DNA of 64,000 nt. It comes from Candidatus Alcyoniella australis (GTDB lineage: Bacteria; Lernaellota; Lernaellaia; JAVCCG01; Alcyoniellaceae). Location: assembly GCA_030765605.1 (NCBI GenBank), contig JAVCCG010000091.1, positions 23,364 to 87,363 on the forward strand. Reading direction: 5' to 3'. Position 1 is the first letter of the stretch; the number at the start of each line of letters is the position of its first letter. The position numbers and the translations under genes were made by a program. The notes below the pieces were generated by a model. That model searched no databases and was not told the origin of the DNA. It was given only the letters and a program-made list of their open reading frames with translations. Below are positions 38,708 through 47,135 of the stretch, in pieces.

Positions 38708-39283
38708 ATGAGGCTTCCTTCCAAAATATCGGCGACGATCATCGTGCTGTGCATCAGCGTGCTGCTCTGCGCGGGCAGCGCCCAGGCGCGCTCGGAAAAG
38801 AAGGAGCGCAAGGGGCACGTAATCGTCAGCTTCGGCGTTTCGGCCTACCAGGGCAGCGACACCCAGGGCATCGGCTGGCTGGCCGAGGTCGGCGCGGGAT
38901 ACCAGTTCAACGACTACTTCTCGCTGATGGCGACCACGGGTTACGGCCAGTACGGTGTCGAGGATACTCGCAGCGGTCACGACGGCACGCGCCGCGTCGA
39001 ATTCATCCCCCTGATGCTCACGGCCACCGTGGACCTGGCCCCGAACTTCCCGATCAACCCCTATCTCTCGGCGGGCGGCGGCACTACGTTCTCGAGGTTC
39101 GCGGGGGATGATCAGTGGGAGGCATCGCCCTCGCTGCAGGCGGGCGGCGGCGTGAACATCAGCGCCGGGCCGTTGGGTTTCTCGGTGGGCGCCAACTACA
39201 TCATCCAGGACGTGTCCGACTTCTCCGAGGGCTACTGGTCCTACGGTGTGGGGGGCGGGGCAGGCTTCTCGGCGGCGTTCTAA
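38708..39283 (+). CDS. Outer-membrane beta-barrel protein
   Basis: A 191-residue protein with a signal peptide (MRLPSKISATIIVLCISVLL, cleavage after AQA) and alternating hydrophobic strands ending in an aromatic C-terminal strand (AGFSAAF), as in small OmpW/OMP_b-brl proteins. Gly and Tyr are frequent, consistent with an 8-strand barrel. It directly follows gatB. Function is unknown. Confidence 0.7.
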   Translation: MRLPSKISATIIVLCISVLLCAGSAQARSEKKERKGHVIVSFGVSAYQGSDTQGIGWLAEVGAGYQFNDYFSLMATTGYGQYGVEDTRSGHDGTRRVEFIPLMLTATVDLAPNFPINPYLSAGGGTTFSRFAGDDQWEASPSLQAGGGVNISAGPLGFSVGANYIIQDVSDFSEGYWSYGVGGGAGFSAAF

Positions 39284-39301
39284 AAGGCGGAGTGTTACAC
39301 A

Positions 39302-40354
39302 ATGTCGTTTTTCACCGTGGCCTGGAAACACAAGCGTGACGGCGGTCCGGCCGTAATTCTGCTCGACCAGCTCAAGCTGCCGCTGGACGAAGTCTATCGC
39401 GACTTCACCAGCGTCGAGCAAGTAGCGGACGCGATCCGCACGATGGTCGTACGCGGCGCGCCGGCGATCGGCATCACCGCGGCAATGGGCGTGGCCCTGG
39501 CCGCCTGCACCACCGAGGCGGACGACGGAGTGCAGTTGCTGGCAAAGCTCGATCCGGCGATCGAGCTGCTGGCCGCCACGCGCCCCACTGCGGTCAACCT
39601 GTTCTGGGCTCTGGAGCGGATGCGCGGCCGGGCGCAGCGCGAGGCGCCGCAGGGCGTGGACGCGATGCGCGCGGCCCTGATCGAGGAGGCCCAGATGATC
39701 CTTGACGAGGATGTTGCCGCCTGCCGCGCCATGGGACGGCTGGGCGCCGAGTTGGTGCCGCAGGGCGCGGGCGTGCTGACCCACTGCAACGCCGGGGCGC
39801 TGGCTACCGGCGGCTACGGCACGGCCCTGGGCGTGATCCGCGCGGCCCACGAGGCGGGCAAGGCGATTCACGTCTTTTCCGACGAGACCCGCCCCTACCT
39901 TCAGGGCTCGCGGCTGACCGTCTGGGAACTGATGCAAGATAAGATCCCGGTGACATTACTGTGCGACAACACCGCCGGCGCAATGATGGCCCGCGGCAAG
40001 ATCGGACTGGTGGTGGTCGGCGCGGATCGCATCGCGGCCAACGGCGACACGGCGAACAAGATCGGCACCTACTCGCTGGCCGTGCTCGCGGCGCACCACG
40101 GCATTCCGTTCCTGGTGGCGGCTCCGACCTCGACCATCGACCTCTCTCTGCAAAGCGGGGAGCAGATCCCCATCGAGCGCCGCAGCGCCGAAGAGGTGAT
40201 CAAAATCAACGGACAATACATTGCGCCGCCGGACGCCGATGCTGCGCATTTGGCGTTTGACGTCACACCAGCCGCATTGATCACCGCAATCGTTACCGAG
40301 CGCGGCCTTGCCAGACCACCGAACGAGGAGACCCTGGCCGCTATAATGGGCTGA
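39302..40354 (+). CDS. mtnA: Methylthioribose-1-phosphate isomerase
   Basis: A 350-residue enzyme of the methionine salvage pathway, converting methylthioribose-1-phosphate to methylthioribulose-1-phosphate. Motifs: VRGAPAIGITAAMGVALA, LTHCNAGALATGGYGTALG (with the catalytic Cys), and VVGADRIAANGDTANKIGTY (with the catalytic Asp). No other mtn genes are nearby. GGAG precedes the ATG. Related eIF2B-like paralogues exist, but the motifs fit MtnA. Confidence 0.92.
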   Translation: MSFFTVAWKHKRDGGPAVILLDQLKLPLDEVYRDFTSVEQVADAIRTMVVRGAPAIGITAAMGVALAACTTEADDGVQLLAKLDPAIELLAATRPTAVNLFWALERMRGRAQREAPQGVDAMRAALIEEAQMILDEDVAACRAMGRLGAELVPQGAGVLTHCNAGALATGGYGTALGVIRAAHEAGKAIHVFSDETRPYLQGSRLTVWELMQDKIPVTLLCDNTAGAMMARGKIGLVVVGADRIAANGDTANKIGTYSLAVLAAHHGIPFLVAAPTSTIDLSLQSGEQIPIERRSAEEVIKINGQYIAPPDADAAHLAFDVTPAALITAIVTERGLARPPNEETLAAIMG

Positions 40355-40397
40355 CCTCGACCGGCTACTCCACACCCATGCGGGATGCGCATCGCGG

Positions 40398-42140
40398 ATG
40401 CTGATCAGAACACTGCTAAGACATCGTCGGCTGCTGATATCCTCGGCCGTGCTGCTGGCGCTGGGCCTAGTGCTGCTTTTCATCGTGCAGCAACGCTTTT
40501 TCGCCGATGACGCCGAACTCCAGAGCCTTGAGCTACAAACGATGCATTCGCAGTTCGAGGGACGGCTGCCGATCGATAATCAGACCCTACCGCGCGAGGT
40601 GCCGCAGATAACGCCCCACGCTCTGAAATACGGCCGGGACGACAATCAGGTGATCTTGCTGGGTCTCGACGGCGCGGACTGGCGTTACGTCGGGCCGATG
40701 ATCGACGCCGGACTGCTGCCGAACATGCGCGAGCTGTTGGCCGTGGGCGCGGCTGGAATTCTCAGCACCGACCATGCCTACTCCCCCACCAGCTGGACCA
40801 CAATCGCCACCGGCCGACCGGCCGAGGTCCACGGGATCACCCCGGACATCGACGTGGAGCAGGCCTGGGGCGCGATGGACGTCGAACCTCAGGAAATCAA
40901 GGTCCGCAGGATCTGGGAGATCGCCCGCGAGCATGATCGCACCATCGCGGTTTACGATTACTACTTCTGCCGCAAGCGGCCTTACGGGCCGTGGGGCTGG
41001 ATTCCCAACCTGCCGATACAGGGCGGCCGCAAAGACCTGCCGCCCGAGATCAAGCTCGGCGATTGTCCCAAACACGACCCTGAGCGCGACCCGGATCGGC
41101 TGCGCACCAAGGCCTGCATTCTCGGGCAGAAGTCCACCGACCTGACTGTAATCCTCTGCTCCGAGACCGACGCGGCCGCACACTGCGGAGTGTTCGCCTG
41201 GCTCAGGCGTTGGCGACCCGACCTGTTCCAGGATGACGTCAGGGTGGCCAGGCAATCGAACGACGACGTGCTGACCTCGACCTGGATCGAGATCGACCGC
41301 GGGCTGGGCGAGCTGTGGCACAACCGCCCACCGGGCAGCCACATGGTGATTTGCTCTGATCACGGCTTCGGCATCCCCAAACTCGACGATCTGCACGCCA
41401 CGTTCAGCGATTCGTTCCTGCACTTCCTTGGCCTTAAACGCGAACAGCTCGAGCAGGGCGACCGGGTTAAGGCCCAGACTCCCTTCGGCACACTACGGGT
41501 CAAACTGCACCATCGGATTGACCAGATGCCCGTAGTGCACTTGGCCGGCGCGGAGCACCCGGAGAGTATTCTGCTGCATCTGGAACAGCTCGAGCTGACC
41601 CCGACCGGCGCCACGCCCCAGGGCTGGCGCATCAAACTCAGAGCGGCGCTGAGTTTGGACCTCGGGCCGCACAGCGTTAAGAGCATCGATCTCAAGCCCG
41701 AGGAATCGGGCAGGCTGCTGATCATACCGCGTAAGGAGGCACTGCTCGGGACCCTGATCCATGGCCGGGATGAAGGAACCTCGGCTGTCGACGTAATATT
41801 TCAGACCGGCGAGCACCATCCGGACGACCAAGGAATCGTATTAATTGCCGGACCGCGGGTCAGGCCCGGCGCGCGCATCGTCGACGCCGACCTGCTCGAC
41901 ATCACGCCCACGCTGCTCTACCTGCTGGGCCTGCCCGTGGGTCGCGACATGGAGGGGCGGGTGCTCAGCGAGGCGTTCGAGCCGCGCCGGATGCAGGCCA
42001 AACCCGTGAGTTTCATCCAGACCCACGAGACCTCGCCGGTGCAGCGCGATCCACTGCGCATCAAGACGTTCGAAATCAGCGTCGATGAAATGGACCCGCA
42101 AACCGTGGAGCGGCTGCGCAGCATCGGCTATCTGCAATGA
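40398..42140 (+). CDS. AlkP-superfamily phosphodiesterase/phosphatase (first of tandem pair)
   Basis: A 580-residue protein with an N-terminal signal anchor (LLISSAVLLALGLVLLFIV). The type I phosphodiesterase/nucleotide pyrophosphatase fold is indicated by VILLGLDGADWRYVGPMI, the nucleophile region SPTSWTTIATGRPAEVHG, and the distal MVICSDHGFG. It ends ERLRSIGYLQ. The following gene overlaps it by 4 bases and is a clear paralogue along its whole length. Substrate unknown; an envelope or extracytoplasmic phosphodiesterase is likely. Confidence 0.77.
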   Translation: MLIRTLLRHRRLLISSAVLLALGLVLLFIVQQRFFADDAELQSLELQTMHSQFEGRLPIDNQTLPREVPQITPHALKYGRDDNQVILLGLDGADWRYVGPMIDAGLLPNMRELLAVGAAGILSTDHAYSPTSWTTIATGRPAEVHGITPDIDVEQAWGAMDVEPQEIKVRRIWEIAREHDRTIAVYDYYFCRKRPYGPWGWIPNLPIQGGRKDLPPEIKLGDCPKHDPERDPDRLRTKACILGQKSTDLTVILCSETDAAAHCGVFAWLRRWRPDLFQDDVRVARQSNDDVLTSTWIEIDRGLGELWHNRPPGSHMVICSDHGFGIPKLDDLHATFSDSFLHFLGLKREQLEQGDRVKAQTPFGTLRVKLHHRIDQMPVVHLAGAEHPESILLHLEQLELTPTGATPQGWRIKLRAALSLDLGPHSVKSIDLKPEESGRLLIIPRKEALLGTLIHGRDEGTSAVDVIFQTGEHHPDDQGIVLIAGPRVRPGARIVDADLLDITPTLLYLLGLPVGRDMEGRVLSEAFEPRRMQAKPVSFIQTHETSPVQRDPLRIKTFEISVDEMDPQTVERLRSIGYLQ

Positions 42141-43882
42141 GCCGTCTTCAGGCTGTAAACGGATATTCATCGACTCCGCGCCGGACAACTGCCGCGACCG
42201 CCGTGTTCTTGCTCGGCTGCGCCTGGTTGCTCGGGGGATGCTCGGACCAGGCGTTGCAGGTCGGCCTGGACAATCCCGACCCAATCGTCAACGGCCTGGA
42301 ACCAGGCTGGCGCCCCTTTGACCATCAGCTGCTGCCGGCCAGGCGGGTGCCTGCGGTCGAGCCGCGGCCTCTGACCCACGCTCCGGACTCCAACGAACTG
42401 GTGATCCTCGGATTGGACGGGGCCGACTGGCGGATCCTCGAGCCGCTGATCGCAGCCGGGCTGCTGCCCAACCTCGAGCGGCTGCTCGCCGGCGGCGCCG
42501 CGGGCGTGCTCAAGACCGACTACGCCTACTCTCCCACCAGTTGGACCACCATCGCCACCGGCCGCGTGCCCGTGGTCCACGGCGTGACTCCGGACAAACA
42601 GATGTCGTGGTTCGCGATCAACGTTGAGCCGCGCGAGATCAAGGTCCGGCGCATCTGGGAAATGGCGCGGGATTACGGCCGGACCATCGCGGTCTACGAC
42701 TTCTTCTTCTGCCGCGTGCGGCCCGCCGGCGACTGGGGCTGGATTCCGCACGTGCCGACCTGGGAGCCCAACGAGCTGCCCGAGGGACTGAACCTCCAGG
42801 GCTGCGCGACATCGGCCGACAATAAAGAGCTCGAGCACCTGTTCCTCAAGGCCTGCCTGCTGGGCAAACGCCATACCGACCTGACGTTGATACTCTCGAT
42901 CGAGACCGACGCCGCGGGCCATCAGGGGATGCTGGGCTGGATGCGGCGCTGGCACCCCGAGCTGTTCGCACCCGACGATTCCGTGCCCTCGCCGCAGGGG
43001 GACGACCCGCTGACAGCCACCTGGACCAAGGCCGACGCGGCCCTGGGCGAGATCTGGCGCAACCGACCCCCGGGCAGCCATCTGCTGATCTGCTCGGACC
43101 ACGGCTTTGGCGAACCCGAGGCATCGTACTATCAGGCACTGCTCGGGCCGGGGACCCTCGAGGCGTTGGGTCTGGACCGCCGCGTGCTCGAGGATGGGGG
43201 CGATCTTTTTTCGCACGATACGCCCTACGGCAAACTGGAGTTCGCGCAGCGCTGGGAGCTGGGCAGCGCGCCCGTGGCTCGTTTCGTCGACCGCGAACAG
43301 GCCGAAAAGGCCTGGATCGGGCTGGAGATGCTCGTTTTGCGCGCGCCGATCTGGCGCGGGGCGGGCTGGATCGATCAGCTGGGGTCCGCCCTACGCGATG
43401 AGTTGGGCGAACAATTCGAACTGCTCGAGCTTCGGCGGCTGGACCGCCGAACGGTGCTCGTCACACCGCGTGTGGATCAGATGCAACAATTCCTGGTCCA
43501 CCGGCAGCGGCCCGAGCAGAGCAACGCGGTAATCGCCTCGTTCCTCTCGGGCACGCACCACAGCGGTGACGACGGCGTGGTGCTGCTCGTCGGGCCCAAA
43601 GTCAGGCCCGGGGCGCGGATCGAGGGCGCGGAACTGGTCGACATCGCGCCGACCGCCCTGTACCTGCTGGGCATGCCCGTTGCCGACGATTTGGACGGCC
43701 GCGTGCTGACCGAGGCGTTCGATCCGCGAAAGCTGGCGCAAAGCCCGATACGCCGCGTCGAGACCTACGAGACCACGCCGGTCCAGCGCGACCCGCTGAG
43801 CATCGAGGGCGGCCGGGTCGGCGACCAGGACGTTAATCCCGCGTTGGTGCAACGGCTTAAGAGTTTAGGATATTTACAATGA
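42137..43882 (+). CDS. AlkP-superfamily lipoprotein (second of tandem pair)
   Basis: A 581-residue paralogue of the preceding protein. The signal peptide carries a lipobox (FLLGCAWLLGGC) instead of a TM anchor. Catalytic regions are retained: VILGLDGADWRILEPLI, SPTSWTTIATGRVPVVHG and LLICSDHGFGEPE. It ends QRLKSLGYLQ. Divergent anchors plus conserved active site suggest related reactions at different membranes or substrates. A 100-base gap follows before the regulator gene. Confidence 0.77.
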   Translation: MSRLQAVNGYSSTPRRTTAATAVFLLGCAWLLGGCSDQALQVGLDNPDPIVNGLEPGWRPFDHQLLPARRVPAVEPRPLTHAPDSNELVILGLDGADWRILEPLIAAGLLPNLERLLAGGAAGVLKTDYAYSPTSWTTIATGRVPVVHGVTPDKQMSWFAINVEPREIKVRRIWEMARDYGRTIAVYDFFFCRVRPAGDWGWIPHVPTWEPNELPEGLNLQGCATSADNKELEHLFLKACLLGKRHTDLTLILSIETDAAGHQGMLGWMRRWHPELFAPDDSVPSPQGDDPLTATWTKADAALGEIWRNRPPGSHLLICSDHGFGEPEASYYQALLGPGTLEALGLDRRVLEDGGDLFSHDTPYGKLEFAQRWELGSAPVARFVDREQAEKAWIGLEMLVLRAPIWRGAGWIDQLGSALRDELGEQFELLELRRLDRRTVLVTPRVDQMQQFLVHRQRPEQSNAVIASFLSGTHHSGDDGVVLLVGPKVRPGARIEGAELVDIAPTALYLLGMPVADDLDGRVLTEAFDPRKLAQSPIRRVETYETTPVQRDPLSIEGGRVGDQDVNPALVQRLKSLGYLQ

Positions 43883-43982
43883 TAGGCGCCAAACACGTTG
43901 CATCGGGCGAGCCGTGGACAGTATACTATGACCCTTCTGGCGTAATCGCGCCCCGTACCAAGCGTTAATAGGAGCGAATCGA

Positions 43983-46139
43983 ATGCCCAAGCGCATTCTC
44001 GTCGTGGATGACGACAAAAACATCGGCCAGATTCTGTACGCCTCGTTCAACTCCAAAGGCTACGAAACCATCGTCGCTAAAAACGGCGAGGATGCCTTGA
44101 CCAAATTCGAGGAACTCCGGCCCGATCTTGTGCTGCTCGACGTGCTGCTTCCCAAGATGAACGGTTGGGAAGTCTGTCGTAAAATCAAGGAAGGCGAGAA
44201 CAGCAGCACGCCCGTGATCCTGATGAGCGCGATCTACAAAAGCTACAAGCTTCAAGCCGATGCCCGTCAGAAATACGGCGCCGACGACTTCGTCGAAAAA
44301 CCGTTTCAGCTGAGCAAGCTGCTGGAAAAGATCTACTCGTTCATCGGTGAGGGGGACGCTCAGGTCGAGGACGAGAACGAGCAGGAACAGGCCCAGCAGG
44401 CGTCGAGCGAAAAGACCGAGGACCCCGGGGTCCTTGAGCCCAACGTGCTGCTCGAAGGCGATCTAGACAAAATCCCCTTCCCCCAGCTGTTGCACAGTCT
44501 CTACGTGCTGAACAAGACCGGCTCGCTCAATATCCAGACCGACGGCATCGAGAAAGAAGTAGCAATTAAAGAAGGCTATCCGGTCTCGGTTTCGACCAAT
44601 ATCGAGTCGGAGTACTTCGGCAACTTCCTGGTCCGTCTGCGCAAGATCACCCCCGAGATCTGCGCCGAGTCGGTGGAACGACTCAAGACCGCCAACCGGC
44701 TGCAGGGCACGATCCTGATCGAGATGGGGGAGCTGACTCCCAACGAGCTGGTCTACTACCTCCGACTGCAAATGCGCGAAAAGCTGTTCGAGATCTTCTC
44801 CTGGCGCAGCGGCAATTACCGCTTTGTCGAGGATCCCACGATCACCGGCGACATCTCCCAGATCGATATGTCCGTGGCCAACGTGATCAACGAGGGTGTC
44901 AGGCGACACTACGATATGAACCGGCTGTTGCCGCTGATCGAGCCCCACGACGATCAGTACGTTGCCCTGGGTTCGGACCTGTTCTACCGCCTGCAAGACC
45001 TCGAGCTGACTCCGACCGAGAGCCGGATGCTCGACGCGATCGACGGCACCCAGGCTCTGTCCAACGTGATGGCGACTTCCGGCCTGGACATGCAACGCTC
45101 ATATCAGATCATCTACGCATTGTGGGCTGCCGGAATGATCGAGTTCCGCGCTGCGGCAACCAAGCCCGGCGACGAAGAACAATCGGTCCGGCCGACCCCC
45201 AGCCCCAAAGACGATACGCCTCCCGAGCCCGACGCCAAACAGCCGGCCGAATCCGCACCCACGGCAAAGCCTAAAAAGCAAGTTGTTGAGAAGGGCGCCG
45301 AGGAGCCGACAACCGAGGAGGCGCAGGTCCGGCGTAAGGTCTACGCGATGTGGCAGCGGGTGCAATCGGACAACCATTTCGAGGTGTTGGGGATCGGCGA
45401 CGAGGAACCGACCGAGAGCGACGTGCGCGCGGCCTATCATCGGCTGGCCAAGGATTTCCACCCCGACCGCTTCTTCGGCAAGGCCAGCAAAGATGTTCGC
45501 GATCGGGTCGAGGAAATCTTCCGCCGGGTGCTCAAATCGTACGAGGCGCTGCAAACCCAAAAGCACATCGACTCCTACCTGGCCAAGATCAAGGGCAAGG
45601 AGGAGGAGGCGCCCAAGACCGACTCGCGCATCGAGGGCGTAAAAAAGATCATCATGGCCGAGCGGTTATTCCAAGAGGGACAGGCGCTGGTCAAGGAACG
45701 TCGCTATCTCAAGGCCTCGGAGGTCTTTCGCAAGGCCACCGAGATCAGCCCCAGCGAGGCCGAATACCTCGCGCACCTGGGTTGGGCCTTGTACAACGTC
45801 CCCCGCGAGCGCGACACCGAGGAGACCGAAGAGGTCCAGAAAAAATCCAAGGAAGATCTCGCCGACTACATGTTCCAGGGCCGCGAGTTCCTCAACCGCG
45901 CCGTGACGATCAATCCGCGGGCCGAGAAGGCCTACCTCTACCTCGGCCATGTCTACAAAGATCAGGGACTCAAGGAATTTGCAGAGAAGCAGTTCGAGAA
46001 GGCGTTGATCTGCAATCCCAACTGCGTGGACGCGTTGCGCGAACTGCGGCTGATCAAGCTCGAGGCCCAAAAGGCCGAGGAGCCCAAGACGGCCAAAGAA
46101 AGACTCGCGCGCTGGCTTAAAGGCAAGGTTAAAAACTAG
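43983..46139 (+). CDS. REC-DUF4388-DnaJ-TPR fusion protein
   Basis: A 718-residue multidomain protein. Receiver domain 1-120 (VVDDD at 7-11, phosphoacceptor Asp53 in LLDVLLPKMNG, Lys107); DUF4388/PATAN domain at about 155-290 (LLHSLYVLNKTGSLNIQ; KLFEIFSWRSGNYRF); J-domain at about 465-525 with the intact HPD motif (493-495, DFHPDRF); TPR repeats at about 560-700. It has no DNA-binding domain. A TAGGAG ribosome site precedes the ATG. Such fusions occur in Deltaproteobacteria; the partner kinase and the output are unknown, but the HPD motif implies interaction with a DnaK. Confidence 0.85.
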   Translation: MPKRILVVDDDKNIGQILYASFNSKGYETIVAKNGEDALTKFEELRPDLVLLDVLLPKMNGWEVCRKIKEGENSSTPVILMSAIYKSYKLQADARQKYGADDFVEKPFQLSKLLEKIYSFIGEGDAQVEDENEQEQAQQASSEKTEDPGVLEPNVLLEGDLDKIPFPQLLHSLYVLNKTGSLNIQTDGIEKEVAIKEGYPVSVSTNIESEYFGNFLVRLRKITPEICAESVERLKTANRLQGTILIEMGELTPNELVYYLRLQMREKLFEIFSWRSGNYRFVEDPTITGDISQIDMSVANVINEGVRRHYDMNRLLPLIEPHDDQYVALGSDLFYRLQDLELTPTESRMLDAIDGTQALSNVMATSGLDMQRSYQIIYALWAAGMIEFRAAATKPGDEEQSVRPTPSPKDDTPPEPDAKQPAESAPTAKPKKQVVEKGAEEPTTEEAQVRRKVYAMWQRVQSDNHFEVLGIGDEEPTESDVRAAYHRLAKDFHPDRFFGKASKDVRDRVEEIFRRVLKSYEALQTQKHIDSYLAKIKGKEEEAPKTDSRIEGVKKIIMAERLFQEGQALVKERRYLKASEVFRKATEISPSEAEYLAHLGWALYNVPRERDTEETEEVQKKSKEDLADYMFQGREFLNRAVTINPRAEKAYLYLGHVYKDQGLKEFAEKQFEKALICNPNCVDALRELRLIKLEAQKAEEPKTAKERLARWLKGKVKN

Positions 46140-46153
46140 GCAGTCTTCCAGGG

Positions 46154-46891
46154 GTGCCCAAGTTGGCCGAGCAAGCAACCCAAGTACAATCATTGATCAA
46201 CGGATTCGTCGAGGCCACCGATTCGGGATGGTTCTCGTTCAATATGCCCTCCTGGTGGCCCGCCGGAACATCCGATATCCAGGACCCGCTGCTGCTGTTG
46301 GTGGTCTGCCTGACCACCACGCTGATGCTGGTGAGCGTCATTCAGAACTTCCGCATCTCACGCCGGGTCAAACGCTCGCTCAAATCGATGTCCGGCATGG
46401 AGACCGGGGTAGCCGACCAACTGCGTGCCGGACTTCAGGCCCAGCGTAGCGTAACCGAAGAGGCCAATAAGACGCTGGGCGCGATAAAGCCCGATCTCGA
46501 CCGCACGGGAAAGGGGCTGGCTGCACTGCACCGGCAGCTGGACGAGATGCAGGGCAAGGTTCTGGAGTCGGTGTCCCAACTCCAGAGCTCGATGCAAGGC
46601 GACAGTTACGATGATCCGATAGCCGCCCACGACTCGGGCGAGGTGCTCAAAGCGATCAAGCAGTTGCGCGGCCAGTTCGACAAGAACATGTCGTTGCTCG
46701 ACGACCTGCTGGCATTGGAACGAGCGGTGACCAAGATGATCGGCGAAGAGAAGGTTTCCAAGCTGATCGCCAAGGAACGCCGTCTCAAACCCCAGCGCAG
46801 AAACTCGGAACGCAACACCCCGTCCAAAGGCTCGGTCCTGGGCCTTGTTGACGAGGACGACGACGACCTGATCCCGCGCCACAGGCGCTGA
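46154..46891 (+). CDS. Membrane protein with predicted coiled coil
   Basis: A 245-residue product from a GTG start 14 bases after the previous stop. One TM helix (about 35-60, LLLLVVCLTTTLMLVSVI), then a long charged helical region (about 65-245) likely to be coiled coil (VTEEANKTLGAIKPDLDRTG, LDEMQGKVLESVSQL), and an acidic-basic tail (DEDDDDLIPRHRR). I do not recognise the family. It may be co-transcribed with the REC fusion gene. Confidence 0.5.
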   Translation: MPKLAEQATQVQSLINGFVEATDSGWFSFNMPSWWPAGTSDIQDPLLLLVVCLTTTLMLVSVIQNFRISRRVKRSLKSMSGMETGVADQLRAGLQAQRSVTEEANKTLGAIKPDLDRTGKGLAALHRQLDEMQGKVLESVSQLQSSMQGDSYDDPIAAHDSGEVLKAIKQLRGQFDKNMSLLDDLLALERAVTKMIGEEKVSKLIAKERRLKPQRRNSERNTPSKGSVLGLVDEDDDDLIPRHRR

Positions 46892-46898
46892 ATCGCCC

Positions 46899-46927
46899 TT
46901 GACCGCCGCACCCGGCGGCGGTATATT
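46899..46927 (+). promoter_or_regulatory. Sigma-70-type promoter of the metal transport operon
   Basis: TTGACC (46899-46904), 17 bases, and TATATT (46922-46927) each match 5 of 6 consensus bases. The spacer holds CCGCCG-cacc-CGGCGG (46903-46918), a perfect 6-bp inverted repeat that could be a repressor site. Predicted start is about 46934, giving a leader of about 200 bases. Confidence 0.6.
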
Positions 46928-46934
46928 CCCTCCC

Positions 46935-47135
46935 CGCATATACAATGTGCACAACGCACGAGGGATAAACGTAAATGGACGACGGACCTAGTCCTGGAAG
47001 TAGCTGCCGATTGCTTACGGGCATCGGGGCGGTCCGCCACACCGTCCGTCCCTGATCCCTTCGCGATCGACATCAGCCACAACTGAATAGGCCCGTTCTC
47101 TGCGCCGGATATCGATCCAGGCACGGGGGGATGTC
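46935..47135 (+). other. Structured 5' leader of the MgtE_N/CBS-NRAMP operon
   Basis: The non-coding leader has GACGGAC (46981-46987) pairing with GTCCGTC (47044-47050), an internal CCGAT/ATCGG (47007-47011 and 47023-47027), and a strong GGGGGG ribosome site before the ATG. I could not fit it to the known Mn, Mg, NiCo or c-di-GMP riboswitch consensus. Confidence 0.35.

Noticed and set aside
46940-47010. Resemblance of ACGCACGAGGG and AAAC to the c-di-GMP-I riboswitch
   Set aside because: The GNRA-capped hairpin and the GGGACGCAAAGCC element of that riboswitch are missing, so only a short primary-sequence match remains.
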